From the NCBI RefSeq assembly GCF_020882245.1, contig NC_083599.1:80533422-80597421 (forward strand): 64,000 bases of DNA, in the 5' to 3' direction. Below the pieces are notes generated by a model. It saw nothing but the letters and a program-made list of their open reading frames with translations, had not been told where the DNA came from and searched no databases. Origin of the DNA: Rhopalosiphum padi. Taxonomy: Eukaryota > Arthropoda > Insecta > Hemiptera > Aphididae. The translations under genes were made by a program, and so were the position numbers. This document shows positions 24,101-34,808 of this stretch, one piece after another (position 1 is the first letter of the stretch; each line of letters opens with the position of its first letter).

Positions 24101-24604
24101 AGGCAGGACAAACAATTTCAGAAAAAAGAAGTAGGCTAAGTAGTAAAAACTTTGAAAAAATGATATTTTTAAACTTTAACTCAAAATAGCTTTAGTGTAA
24201 TACTGTAAATTGTAATGACCAATCTATAATGTATTGTTATTTGTTACTTGTATCTTCTGTACCGTAATAATAATAATAATAATAATATTATTTATATATA
24301 TTTAATTAAATATTAATTTGTTGTCTTGATAATAAATTTGTTTTTATAAAACTAATAAAACTATAATACATTTGATAACATAACGTGATGAATATTTTAG
24401 GTACTGAGTCAGTAAATCTAAATCCGTAGTATCACCCATAATTCATGAATTGATAAGTGGTAACACAAATTCATGAGTTGTAGTGAATCAGTGGTAACAC
24501 TGAGTTGTTGAGTCACTGAACTAAAGCAAACTGATTCAATTCATTCAGTTCACTTAAAAGAGTCAACTCTTTGAATCAACTCACTCACGAACTACCCATC
24601 CCTA
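21169..24604. mobile_element. hAT element with BED-finger transposase, nested
   Basis: Termini TAAAGATGGGA (left) and TAGGGATGGGTAG (right, inverse). The TSD GTTCGCAG is identical at 21161-21168 and 24605-24612. It is inserted in the 5' leader of the GTF2IRD2-like hAT, upstream of that element's start codon. Both ends hold clusters of GAGTCA/TGACTC and GGAGTCAACTCC repeats, typical transposase-binding subterminal repeats. 3,436 bp. Confidence 0.93.
22115..24189 (+). pseudogene. hAT transposase with N-terminal BED finger, one frameshift
   Basis: Exon 1 (22115-22344) encodes a BED zinc finger: IWDYF, CGLCRIKL and LIRHIKSKHP. A 173-base intron with GTAAGT...TTTTAG borders leads to exon 2 from 22518. 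Catalytic motifs: TTDSWTS, TIDNAHN, the CFAHSLNL region, VTRWNSTYEM, and the C-terminal dimerisation block SVPCERIFSKAGQ with the catalytic Glu. A single one-base slip near 23150 splits the frame; otherwise the product would be about 600 residues, normal for this group. Called a pseudogene only because of that slip. Confidence 0.85.
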
Positions 24605-24749
24605 GTTCGCAGTAATCTGTATGCGCCGCGACGCGACAGACGAGTTTCGTGTATAGATAGTGTTCATAAGTTCAAACCGTTTATTGCACTGTGTGTGTTG
24701 ACGTTCTGTTCGTGTTCGATTATTAGTTTTTCTTGTACAAATTTTGAAT

Positions 24750-26619
24750 ATGGAAAGAAAAAAAAGAAAAGTAGAAGCTGAAAATCGACAGTTTCTCGCA
24801 GAATGGACTGATTTATATTGCTTTACATTACCTAACCGTGTTGGAGCTTTACCTGTTTGTTCGATTTGTCAACAAACAGTAGCCATCATCAAAAGTTCAA
24901 ATCTGAAAAGACATTATGAGACTAAACACAAATCGTTTAGTGAAAAGTACCAGGTAGGAAGTAATCTTCGTAAATCCAAAATTGAGAGTTTATATTTATC
25001 TTATTCAACATCGACTCAAATTATTGACAAGGCAATGAGTGAACAAGAAAAATGTACAGAGGCTTCTATGCGTATTTCATGGATACTTGCTAAACACATG
25101 AAACCGTTTACCGATGCTGATATAATCAAAGAATGTATGATTGAAGCTGGAAATGCGTTATTTGATAGTAAAAATGATATTATGGAGACTATTCGTAATA
25201 TTCCGTTATCTACGTCTTCAAATACTCGAAATACAGAACTATTAGCAAAGGAGAATCATTCTAATTTAATACAATCTTTATCGGCCACGGGTTATTATGT
25301 TTTAGCTATGGATGAATCGTGTGATAAGACTGATACAGCTCAGTTGTGTATTTTTGTACGATATTTCGACAATACCAGTGAACAGTTTGTTGAAGAAATA
25401 TTAACTATTTTACCACTTTTAGGGACCACTTGTGGTGAAGACATATATAAAGCTGTTATAGAATATTTCGAAAAATATAAATTAGATATGAAAAAACTTA
25501 TTTCATTAACAACAGACGGCGCGCCATCGATGATTGGAAATAAAAAAAGTTTTGTTCAGAGACTAATTAATAATCCGAAATGCAATAACAAGATAATATC
25601 TTATCACTGCATTATCCATCAAAGTGTGTTGTGTTGCAAGTTAAATTTAAATCTCGAAGCTACAATGACACAAGTGATCAAAATAGTAAACTTTATTCGA
25701 GCCAAATCATCATTGAAGCACCGTCAATTTAAATCATTTCTCGATGAAGTTAAATCACAATATGGTGATTTACAGCTATACAATAATGTAAGGTGGTTGA
25801 GCAAATGTTTGGTACTTTTTCGTAATATTGGACGAGATCAAGTTATTCCTTTCTAGCAGTGATCAATTATGTGCAAAAGACTATTTAGATTTCCTTGAAA
25901 TAAAAGAACATGTCACATCTATCGCTTTTTTGACAGATATATTTAAACATATCAACGATTTAAATTTCAAACTACAAGGTAAAGGAAAATTAGTGTGCCA
26001 TCTACTGTCAGAAATCAAATGTTTTTCAAGGAAAATGGATCTCTTTTGCGAAGATATAGAAAACGAACGTTTGCACTTTCCTAACTTAAATACTGTTTTT
26101 GATGACGCTGAAGATAATAATGATATTAATCTCAATCAGTTCATTAATTTTATAAAGAAACTTAAATCTGAATTTGAAGATAGATTTACTGATTTCAAAA
26201 AAATTGAGAATGTAGTGCAAATTTTGAATAATTGTTTTTCATTACATCCCAACGGCGAATGGAGTAGTGAAGCCACAAGCGTTTTTGGCTCTAATAAAGC
26301 TGCCCTACAGATGGAGATAATCGAATTCCAGGAAGACATGAGTTTAAAGGAAAAATTTACTCAAGTCACCAACACTTTACAGTACGATCAATTCTGGATG
26401 AAATACGTTTGTTCAAGTAAATACCCAGAACTAAAACGCCTGGTTTCAAAACTGTATACAATGTTTGGATCAACATATGTTTGTGAAGCCGCTTTTTCTA
26501 AGATGAAATTTATTAAAAACAATTTCAGATCTCGGTTAACAGATGAACATCTTATCGAGTTAATGCAAATCAGTTGCACTAACTTCACTCCAAATATTAG
26601 GAAGCTCGTGAAAACTTAA
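24750..26619 (+). pseudogene. hAT transposase, GTF2IRD2/ZBED-like, copy 1, one frameshift
   Basis: The start ATG at 24750 opens a basic MERKKRKVEAENR leader. A CxxC...H zinc finger follows (CSICQQTV...LKRHYETKH). The RNase-H-like core has LAMDESCDKTD (first Asp), SLTTDGAPSMIG (second Asp), YHCIIHQ and NVRWLSK. The C-terminus has YVCEAAFSKMKFIKNN with the catalytic Glu. A one-base slip near 25830 separates the two open frames, which otherwise join cleanly. The second copy at 61977 shares the order and most motifs. Confidence 0.85.
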
Positions 26620-26961
26620 AAATGAAATATTTCAAGTATAATCTTTTTTTTTTGCAAATTCAATTTAAATAAACAAATATAAATACAAATTTAAAAATGT
26701 ATATACCTATTAATTAATGTGTGTAAAATACAATTTGATTAAATAAATAAATATAAATACAAATTTAAAAAATGTATGTACCTACCTATTTATTAACGTG
26801 TGTATAATACAATCTGAATAAATAAATAAGTATAATCACAAATTTATAAATTATAAATACCTATTTATTAACGTGTGTAAAAGTCATTGAAACTGTTTTG
26901 ACCGCGTAAAGTTTGGTAAGTTTCAAAACGGACCCCCATAGAAATTAGTTGGTGACCTCTG

Positions 26962-27038
26962 CAATAAAGTATACCATGTAAGGACAAGTAACAAGAATCT
27001 AATTGATAAATTATTTATTTTTTTATTTTTTTTTTTTA
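26962..27038. other. TSD, leader remnant and T-rich tract
   Basis: Contains the second copy of the hAT TSD, about 30 bases that continue the env leader, and a T-rich tract (about 27009-27039) that reads as a poly(A)-like tail of the minus-strand gene next to it. Confidence 0.5.
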
Positions 27039-30000
27039 TTAAAATTGCTGTTGGTTTATAGGAACAGTCATAAATTGATCAAAAATTATATCACAGGATG
27101 AAATTATTTTAGTAGTTCGACGATTTTGTTCTGCAGCTTTGGTATTCTTTTTATTATCATTATAACCATCAAATACTACAATAACGTTACAACCAAAATG
27201 TTTATGTATATAATGCACGTATTTCTCAAAAATAACATCAAATGTTTCTTCTCGATCCCATACGACGCGATGTAAAAGATATCCTCCGTCAATGATATAG
27301 GTAGTATTTTTGTGATCAATATCAATATTAACACATTGAAAAAAATCATAAATAGCAGATTTTTGTGTTTTACGCATGCCATTAGCATCAAAGAGTGATA
27401 ATGGATAAGAAGCTAATTCATATTCAAAAAATTTTTCAAGTTCATCCCCAAATGTCTTAGTTATACTCATGCGTTGAAACAATAAAATAGGGTCTATAGC
27501 TACTTTCTCATCATGAATTTTTATAGTGCTACTAATTGTTAAAAGAGGGAGTACTCTATCAGAACGTTTTAATTTAATATTATTAAAGGTTTGACCAATT
27601 ATTTTATTCATAGAAGCAATTCCAACTTCACGAGCATTATGACAATTGATGGTTTCATCACCGACCACTCCACTTGCAATGGACATTATTTTTTTAACCT
27701 CAGGAAAAGGTTCATGTAATGAAAACCATTCAAAAAGTTTTTTAATATCTTCGATATCTCTTTTTATACGAGAATCACTCGCATCTATATGCTGATCTGT
27801 TGTATCCATTTTAACATTTGCAAAATCCTCTAACCCTTCATATACTGTGTTCATTGAGTGCATACCATAAACCCATTTACTTAGGACACTTTCTTGTGTA
27901 CTTCTTCCTCTGCAACACCTCCAACTGTTTTCATTGATTTCATCAACGACTGCTCAATAATCATGTCTGTCGAAGTTCCACAACTTAATTTGTTAGAACG
28001 TCTTACAGTAAAAAATCCTTGTACAAATCTACTAAAAACACTAGAATCAATTACATTTTCAAGTTGTAGCATATCTTGGAGATATAAGTGGGCAGATTTT
28101 GCATAAGGAAAATGTCCCGAAGCATGGAAATAAGGAAGCATTTCTTTAATGCAATTCAAATGAGCTTGCCAATCTCACATACGTTCAGCTCTTATAAACT
28201 CCTTTGCCATCGATACCATGTGAAAATACTGTATCCATAGTTTTGCTGTAGAGCCTCGTTCCTCGAATTCTTTCAATTTCTTGCTAAACTGATACAATAA
28301 TGCTTCAGCTTTTTCGTCACAACTTTCAATATCGTTATATGAAACAGTGTTATTTATAATATCATCTATAGTTTTTTTTAAATAATCATTCATTTCATCA
28401 TCAATAACGAGTTCTTTTGATATAATAGTTGACAAAGTTAGGTGAAGTAATGTATGAGCTCTGACAGCTCTGGCGTAAGCATGGCCATTGAGCATTTTAT
28501 CCAATGAATTAGGTGCATAGATTAAAGAAAGAACTTCTTTAATACCACTTCCTTGCATAATATAACCAATTGCTCCAAAAAAGGATATTAGTAGATGAAA
28601 ACCTCCAAGTCTAATTACAATCTTTGACAAATCAGATTTTTCTGGTGCCGCTGACACTATTTCTCGTGATTTTGCATACAATGGTTGATCAAAAGTAATA
28701 ACGCATACATCGTGGCCATAATTTTTTGCATTCTCCAAAGCACATAATAAGGTAGTGTATATGGTATTGTAGTTACTTGCTGGTTGATGAACAAATGGTA
28801 AGAATAGAATTTTAGATAAAAAAAAATGCATATTATTATTTGTTAAACGTTCGATATAACCATTCCAGCCCGGCAATGATAAATTGTTCCATTTCCCATA
28901 CAACCATACCATATCTATTTTTCGGAGTAAAGAAATCATTGTATGATTTTCATAAGCAAAACTCTGTGCAGTTATTTTTACTATATCCTACTACACCATC
29001 ATTTTGATAGATCTGAATTGGAATATGTGCTTTTTCTGCAAAATCTTTTGCTGAAAAGACTTGATTTGTTAGTGATATAGACTTTTCAGCTAAAACTGAA
29101 CTTTTTGGTGTAATTATTTGAATTATACCTATTATGTGTAAAGTGTTATGACCATCTATAGTGTGTACATTTATATCGGCATTGTCAGCAACATATTGTA
29201 CAAATGTCCCACTTTCTGGTGGCAAGATATGAGGCTGACTATGAAAAACTGCTGCAGCTTCGTACATCATAGTGTTACTGTATGATGCACATAAACCAAA
29301 AGACGAAAAAATCTGTATAAGACGTTTTGAACCAAATCGTCGATGGAAAAATACTGAAAGACCCAATTGCAAACTCGAGATAAACGATCTAGGACGAATA
29401 GCAGCCATAATACAGTGGCTAATAGTTGTACATATTAATTTTAAATTTTCCAATTTATGACGTTTATTTTTCAAAATTAAAAGCTCCAAAAAATAAGTTA
29501 ACGATTCTGGAATTTCTCTATTAATATTTTCAAACATTTGACTAGGAGGAGGGTAGTTTTTAGTGTCGCACACAACAGATTAAATATCTTCTCGGAGGAT
29601 TGTAGCTGCAGCTTTTAGTATCCTAAAACGTTCTTCACCTATATTTTGCTTTTTACTGTCATACCAAACTTTGTTCAACACATCGTGCTGTTTATCAATG
29701 AAACAGATAATTGTCAAGCTACCTTGTTTCTCAGTTATAATAATTCTATTATCATACTTTAACTTCAACATTTTTTTAATTGTTTTATCATCTGGAACCT
29801 TATTTTTGCAAATACCTTTTAATTCTTTCAGTGAAAACTGACAATCGTCATTATTTTCAATATATACGAATATTTCTTCCATTGCCAAAATAACACTATT
29901 ATCTTCAGGACGACCAATTTTACCTCCTGAAGAAGGCCTCAAAAAAGAATTATAACAATTGTTATGGTACTTGGCCTCAGCAGCAAATAAATCGTATTCA

Positions 30001-30492
30001 TACTCTATACGTGCAAAAACAGTTTTTGCAACGTCGTCCGAACGATTCTTAGCAACCTTTATAATATTGTCTTTAAAAGAAAGTGTAGCCACTTTATAAA
30101 TTGCTCGCCTATATCCCTGTGGTTTTTTTTTCTGCCTCTTCATTTGCGTCTTCACCACAAAATAAACAACAATTTTTAAAACAAAAAAACGACTCACCTG
30201 ACTGCATTTTAGTACGAGGTGGACTGAGGGTTGTAGATCTACTAGCTTCCATCTCTCGATGTCTTTTAGCTGTAGCAATACTACTTTTTCGAGTGTACAT
30301 TTTACGACACTTCACATGAATTTTCACAGACTGTTTGTCTATTAAATATTCAACATTTACATCATTTCTTTCAACGCTTGAATTAATTAAAGTTGTAATT
30401 CCACGTTCAACAATAACTGTTTCACTTTCGTTCAAATTATTACTACAAATGAAACAAACTTGCGACATTTTTAATATGTATTCTAGTTCCAC
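27039..30492 (-). pseudogene. Uncharacterised repetitive gene with C-terminal FEN/PIN-like nuclease signature, decayed
   Basis: A single long reading of about 1,100 codons, recovered through six open pieces. The N-terminus (from about 30465) has paired CxxC/C..C motifs (CFICSN, CCLFCG). The middle has DGHNTLHIIG, FDQPLYAKSREIV, RLGGFHLLISFFGAIGY and HAYARAVRAHTLLHL, then a DMIIEQSLMKSMKT block. The C-terminus has NIKLKRSDRVLPL, YELASYPLSLFD and a nuclease-like end with YIIDGGYLLHR and VVFDGY followed by K and an Arg pair, resembling FEN/XPG PIN domains. Lesions: A-run slip near 30125, TAA at 29580, slip near 28960, TGA at 28175, slip near 27920. By recall, similar proteins recur in arthropods and cnidarians without an assigned function. 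The nuclease role is inference. Confidence 0.62.
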
Positions 30493-31306
30493 AATTTATT
30501 GTAACTACGAACACGAAATATACACACGTAGTCACGTAAACGAAATGCACAACACTGATGGTATTAAACAGTATATAATATCTATATTCAAACAAATTAA
30601 TGAGATAACGGAAAAATAGTATACAAAAGTAATATAAAATTATACAAATAGAAAATAATAATCGCGCTTGCGATAGCAAGTCACCGTGTCGTAGCGGTGT
30701 TGTTTTTCATTGTATTCGGTTTAATCTTATAACGATAGTGTACAACGATAATATTAAGTATTATTATTATTTTAAACCACAATATCTTATGAAATATTAT
30801 TCATAGGAAAAAAACCTTTTTTTTAGAAAATTAAACACTGAACGGCAAGGCAAACCGAAAAACTGACTCCAGTATATTGATGTATGGCGTATTACTACTT
30901 AAGTATCTGCAATATATCATGAAATATTATTCGTAGAAAAAAAATTCAAGATACTTATTTTTAGATAATTGCTTGATCTACAAGTTATGTAATAGCTATT
31001 TTTATATAAATACTTAAGTTTAAGAGATATTTGCGAAAAACCTATTTTTGTGACCTTTGACCTCGAATTAAATTTTTAGCAACGGTGGGATCGATGGGGA
31101 CTTTTGACATTTCATTTGTAATGACTAATGATGTACCTAAGGTGTGTACCAATTTTCAGCTCTATGCGAATTTTTCCGAAGTTCACGTTTTTTTTTGTCT
31201 ATTTTGACTGGACTATTAATATTTTTTTTTCATTATAAGTGTATAATATGTTAACGTTATTTAATAATAAAGTACATATTTATTCAAATAAAAAATTGGT
31301 ACTTAC
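30493..31306. other. Unassigned AT-rich region
   Basis: No supported gene. The sequence near 31040-31210 (around TGACCTTTGACCTCG and TTTCAGCTCTATGCG) is less AT-rich and could be the end of an unrecognised element; no inverted partner was found. Confidence 0.35.
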
Positions 31307-31598
31307 TTTAGAGTAATGGATAACCTTTCCACTGCCGGTATTGTACCTTTAATATTTTGCTCTTTCTCTAGGTTACTTTTTACAATATTTAAAAGTTCAT
31401 CAAATGTTTTTACAGACATTTTGTAATAATTAAAAATTTTTTCTGGAAATCGTCGTAAATCGTCATATATAACATTGAATTGGCCCTTTTTTTTCCATAG
31501 GGATGTACCGCAAACCTTCTATTTATGGATTTTTCTTTTTTTTTTTTTTCCAATGCCTCATTTATGGCAATTATTAGCACTGGTGTAATTTTAGGCAT
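31307..31598 (-). pseudogene. PIF/Harbinger transposase, first exon fragment
   Basis: The reading starts at 31598 and gives the Harbinger N-terminal pattern: NRRFAVHPYGKKRAN, then (after a one-base slip near 31440) YYKMSVKTFDELLNIVKSNL and IPAVERLSITLK, ending at a GTAAGT donor at 31306. No downstream DDE exon is present, so this is a 5' fragment of a HARBI1-like nuclease gene. The element's ends were not found. Confidence 0.7.
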
Positions 31599-31759
31599 TG
31601 TGATGTAGACTGTAGACCTACTCCTACGAACAGTTAGTACGAACTGACTACTGCAAATGGTCGATCGATGAGTGTCTATTATTAATTTTTACTATTCGAA
31701 TACGATAATACAATATTTATATTATTGATACAATAATAGTGGAGTTAACCATTTTTTTT

Positions 31760-32576
31760 TTAAATATTGTACAAATATACGCGACGGAATACGCTCGACG
31801 GATACGCCTTGCATATAGCTAGTCCGTTGGAAAACGCTGCGGAATACGCCGTGTATAGCCGGGGCCTTCCGTTTTCGTTTAATTCATGTTTTTTAATCGC
31901 TACTAAGTCGGCACTAATTACTTCATCTGCTTCTATTCGCAAAACACAATTACTACGCGCAGGTATAATTATCGGTTCGACTTTATGATGCGCGATCGAC
32001 TCAGGTATAATTAGTACGTCTCTATCCATGTCAATTATTACTTTGTTTGCTTTAAGGTAAGCTATGCCTAATATTCCTGCTTCAGGTATTAGAAAATCGT
32101 CACAGACAATATCGAATTTGACATTAAATGTCTTATCTTTAATAAATAACTCTATTACGGCGTTCGGTTTCGTTAACCAGTACGTGGTTTTTAAGTGTCG
32201 ACATTATTATTATATTCATGTCCGCGCCACTGTCGATCAAAAATTTGTGTTCGTTTTCTACAAAATCGTTTGACCTACACAGAATATGCATGAATCGGTG
32301 TTATTACGCGCACATTATTTTTGATATCACCGATTGTTCGGTTTTAGTTATCGTCTGAACTACCGGAAGGTACCCCCTCGGCTTGTTTTTTATTTTCAAT
32401 TTTCGACATTCGCTCATGTCATGATTTTTTAATTTACAATATTTGCAAAATTTAACCTGCCTTGAGTACTCTTTTTTAATTTCGGGCTTTTTAGTAATGT
32501 ATTGCTCGGGCGTCCTACATTCGTTTGCGTAATGACCCATTTTATCGCAGCGATTCGGTTTGGATGCATGTAACCA
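31760..32576 (-). pseudogene. Errantivirus gag 3' end and retropepsin
   Basis: From right to left: a CCHC knuckle (C, GHYANEC) near 32500-32560, a second knuckle (CKYCKLKNHDMSEC), then the protease signature DSGA at 32223-32234. Sequence downstream of the protease follows to about 31770 (ORF 31760-32029). The pieces are in different frames. Reverse transcriptase, RNase H and integrase that should follow are absent; a Harbinger fragment and the nuclease-like gene lie there instead. The errantivirus is therefore internally deleted as well as interrupted. Confidence 0.7.
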
Positions 32577-33855
32577 GGCCAGGAGAGCGTTATAAACGCT
32601 AGTTTGGCCGCCGAGTTGAAAGACCTTTAGCCGTTCGTCTTAAAGATGAACGTTGCCCAGGGGGTACCACGAGGAGGCGATCTTTCAATAACCCCCTAGC
32701 TATTGTAACTCAACACAAAGACCTCAATGAAACAGAAAGGATACTCACAGACGATCTCATCACTCTAGGTAATTACTTCCATGCCTGGAGACTAAAACCT
32801 AACACCAGCAAAACAGAAGCGTCCTGTTTCCACCTCAACAATAAACTTGCTAGCGCTCAACTAGACATAACTTTCAACGGAGACGCTCTAAACCACAATT
32901 GCCACCCCAAATACCTTGGAATAACACTAGATCGCACACTCTCCTTCAAAACTCATCTCGAAAACACTGCCGCCAAACTTAACTCCAGAAATAATATTAT
33001 ACATAAACTCTGCGGTACATCTTGGGGTGCTTCGGCTCACACTCTGCGATGCTCGGCTCTTGGTTTGGTCTACCCAGTAGCTGAATACTGCGCATCCGTC
33101 TGGCTAAATAGCGCTCATGTGGCAAAAGTAGACACCCAACTAAACACTACCATGAGATTAATATCTGGCACAATAAAATCGACACCTACTCACTGGCTCC
33201 CAACATTAACAGCAATTGCCCCCCCACCACTTCGCAGAGCGAGCGCCTTAGTTAAAGAGCTCTCAAAAATAAGTCTCAATCATGAACTGCCCATTAATAA
33301 TTTTATTGACGACGCGACCAAAACACGATTGAAGTCTAGAAAACCGACACCAAAAACAGCTAAGGACCTAATCGATGCAAACTTCGACATGATGACGCAA
33401 TGGGAACAAACGTGGGCAGCCGTGGCAGAGAACGACAACATCCTATGTAACATATCACCAGGACATATACCCACAGGATTTGACCTACAGCGAAATCTAT
33501 GGTGCACACTTAATAGAATACGAACCTCACACGGTAGATGTGCAGATTCCTTGCACAAATGGGGCATGAGAGACTCACCAAAATGTGATTGTGGAGCAGA
33601 GAAGCAGACCATCTATCACATAGCATTTGTATGTCCTATCCACGCCTACCAAGGTCCCAGAATCGATTGCCTCACAACCCCTCCAAAATTTATTAAATGG
33701 CTGGAGGAACTAGAACTAGATCTCTAACACCTTATCGTTACCTTATTAATATTACTCATATTTTCTCTTTTTTTACTTGTTTATTTTCATTTTATTCATC
33801 TTTTATATTATATTAATTAATTAAATTTACTGTACGTTACCATATTATAATTCTA
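32577..33855 (+). mobile_element. 5'-truncated Jockey-like LINE with 13-bp TSD
   Basis: The TSD ATGCATGTAACCA is identical at 32564-32576 and 33856-33868, inside the zinc-knuckle region of the errantivirus gag. The insert is clearly GC-richer than its host sequence. It ends in AT-rich 3' sequence without a long poly(A), as in several Jockey-group elements. Confidence 0.88.
32670..33727 (+). pseudogene. Non-LTR reverse transcriptase, C-terminal part (Jockey group)
   Basis: The continuous frame reads LAIVTQHKDLNETER, then NYFHAWRLKPNTSKTE, PKYLGITLDRTLSF and CSALGLVYPVAEYCASVW. It ends with CDCGAEKQTIYHIAFVCP, the C-terminal CxC/H/C motif of Jockey-type ORF2 proteins. The catalytic YADD that should directly precede LAIVTQ is missing, and a short unrelated stretch replaces it (32577-32690), so the copy is 5'-truncated or internally deleted and inactive. 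Confidence 0.82.
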
Positions 33856-34690
33856 ATGCATGTAACCACAAACCATACGCTAAATAAATAATCGCAGCGA
33901 TAACATTTAATTGTACTCCTATCTTTACTCGGTTTATCTCCGGTTTTAACAAAATTATTATTTTTAAAATTCGATTTAAATTTATTTTTATCGTTTTTCT
34001 TATTATTCGCGTCCGCTGGGCGGAAAAATCTTTCTTCCTCCATGGCAATTAAAACGGCTTCTTCGAAATTTTTTTTTATATTTCGCCCCAATAAAATTAT
34101 TTGTATCGATTGATTTACACCTGATGTAAATACACTTAATGCGTGCGACTGCACAGTTTGCGAAATTATTTTCGCCTCAGCCGATGTTTTATCCACTGTT
34201 AGCGCGTGTTAATTCATGATACGTTTTTTCTATACGTTGCGCAAAATCTTTAATTTTCTCGGCTGGGCCTTGTTTCATCTAGCTTAGTTCCCCTTGTAAG
34301 TACTGTACTAAATGCTAGGTACCAAATATGGTTCTAAGATGCATTTTTAATTCGTCCCATGTTGTTATTTCCCTATACCGAACCGCGTCAAAAGCTTTTC
34401 CTTTTAACTGGGTGAGCACCGCCGCTAGTATATCTGGTTTAGTTAACTCGGGAATTTTTGAAATTCAAAATCGCATTTAGAAATAAATGATGCTAGGTCT
34501 GTTTCATTTCCTCCTGTGAACTCGGGAATAAAGCGTAAAACAGTAACAAAATCTAACTGATTTGCCATCGTTAATTCCTTAAAAGTTTTATTCAGGTCTA
34601 TTAAATCACCGACTGAAACTTCCTCACTTGTGGTATTCAACGTATTAGTAAGCGCTGAATCCTCTGTTTCAGGTATTTCTAAGGCTGCAT
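33856..34690 (-). pseudogene. gag: Errantivirus gag, 5' and middle part, decayed
   Basis: Minus-strand pieces at 34443-34640 and 33856-34196, plus unframed sequence between them, give a Ty3/gypsy-type capsid-like protein. It includes a FIPEFTG segment, then a basic KKNDKNKFKSNFKNNNF stretch and the first CYRC half-knuckle, where the LINE inserted. Several frame breaks and in-frame stops are present. The 5' boundary is unclear; AT-rich sequence and a piggyBac element follow at 34805. Confidence 0.6.
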
Positions 34691-34808
34691 TTGGTCACAT
34701 AATAATTATGATTGCGTATTAAATGTTCATGGTAATGTATTGGGGTTACCACATTTGGTATTATATCTATTACACATTTTTATTATTAATCTGATTTTTT
34801 TAACTTAA

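Larger units (their letters stand above)
20906..26961. mobile_element. hAT element, GTF2IRD2/ZBED-like, copy 1, with nested hAT
   Basis: Left terminus CAGGGGTCACCAACTGG, right terminus (inverse) CAGAGGTCACCAACTAAT. The TSD CAATAAAG is identical at 20898-20905 and 26962-26969. Each end carries GGACC-type palindromes (GGACCGCGGTCC near the left end). Its 6,056 bp include a second element at 21169-24604, leaving about 2.6 kb of its own sequence. It is inserted 17 bases upstream of the env start codon. Confidence 0.95.

Noticed and set aside
30443..30679. Open frame upstream of the nuclease-like gene
   Set aside because: Hydrophobic low-complexity translation of AT-rich sequence; no motif.
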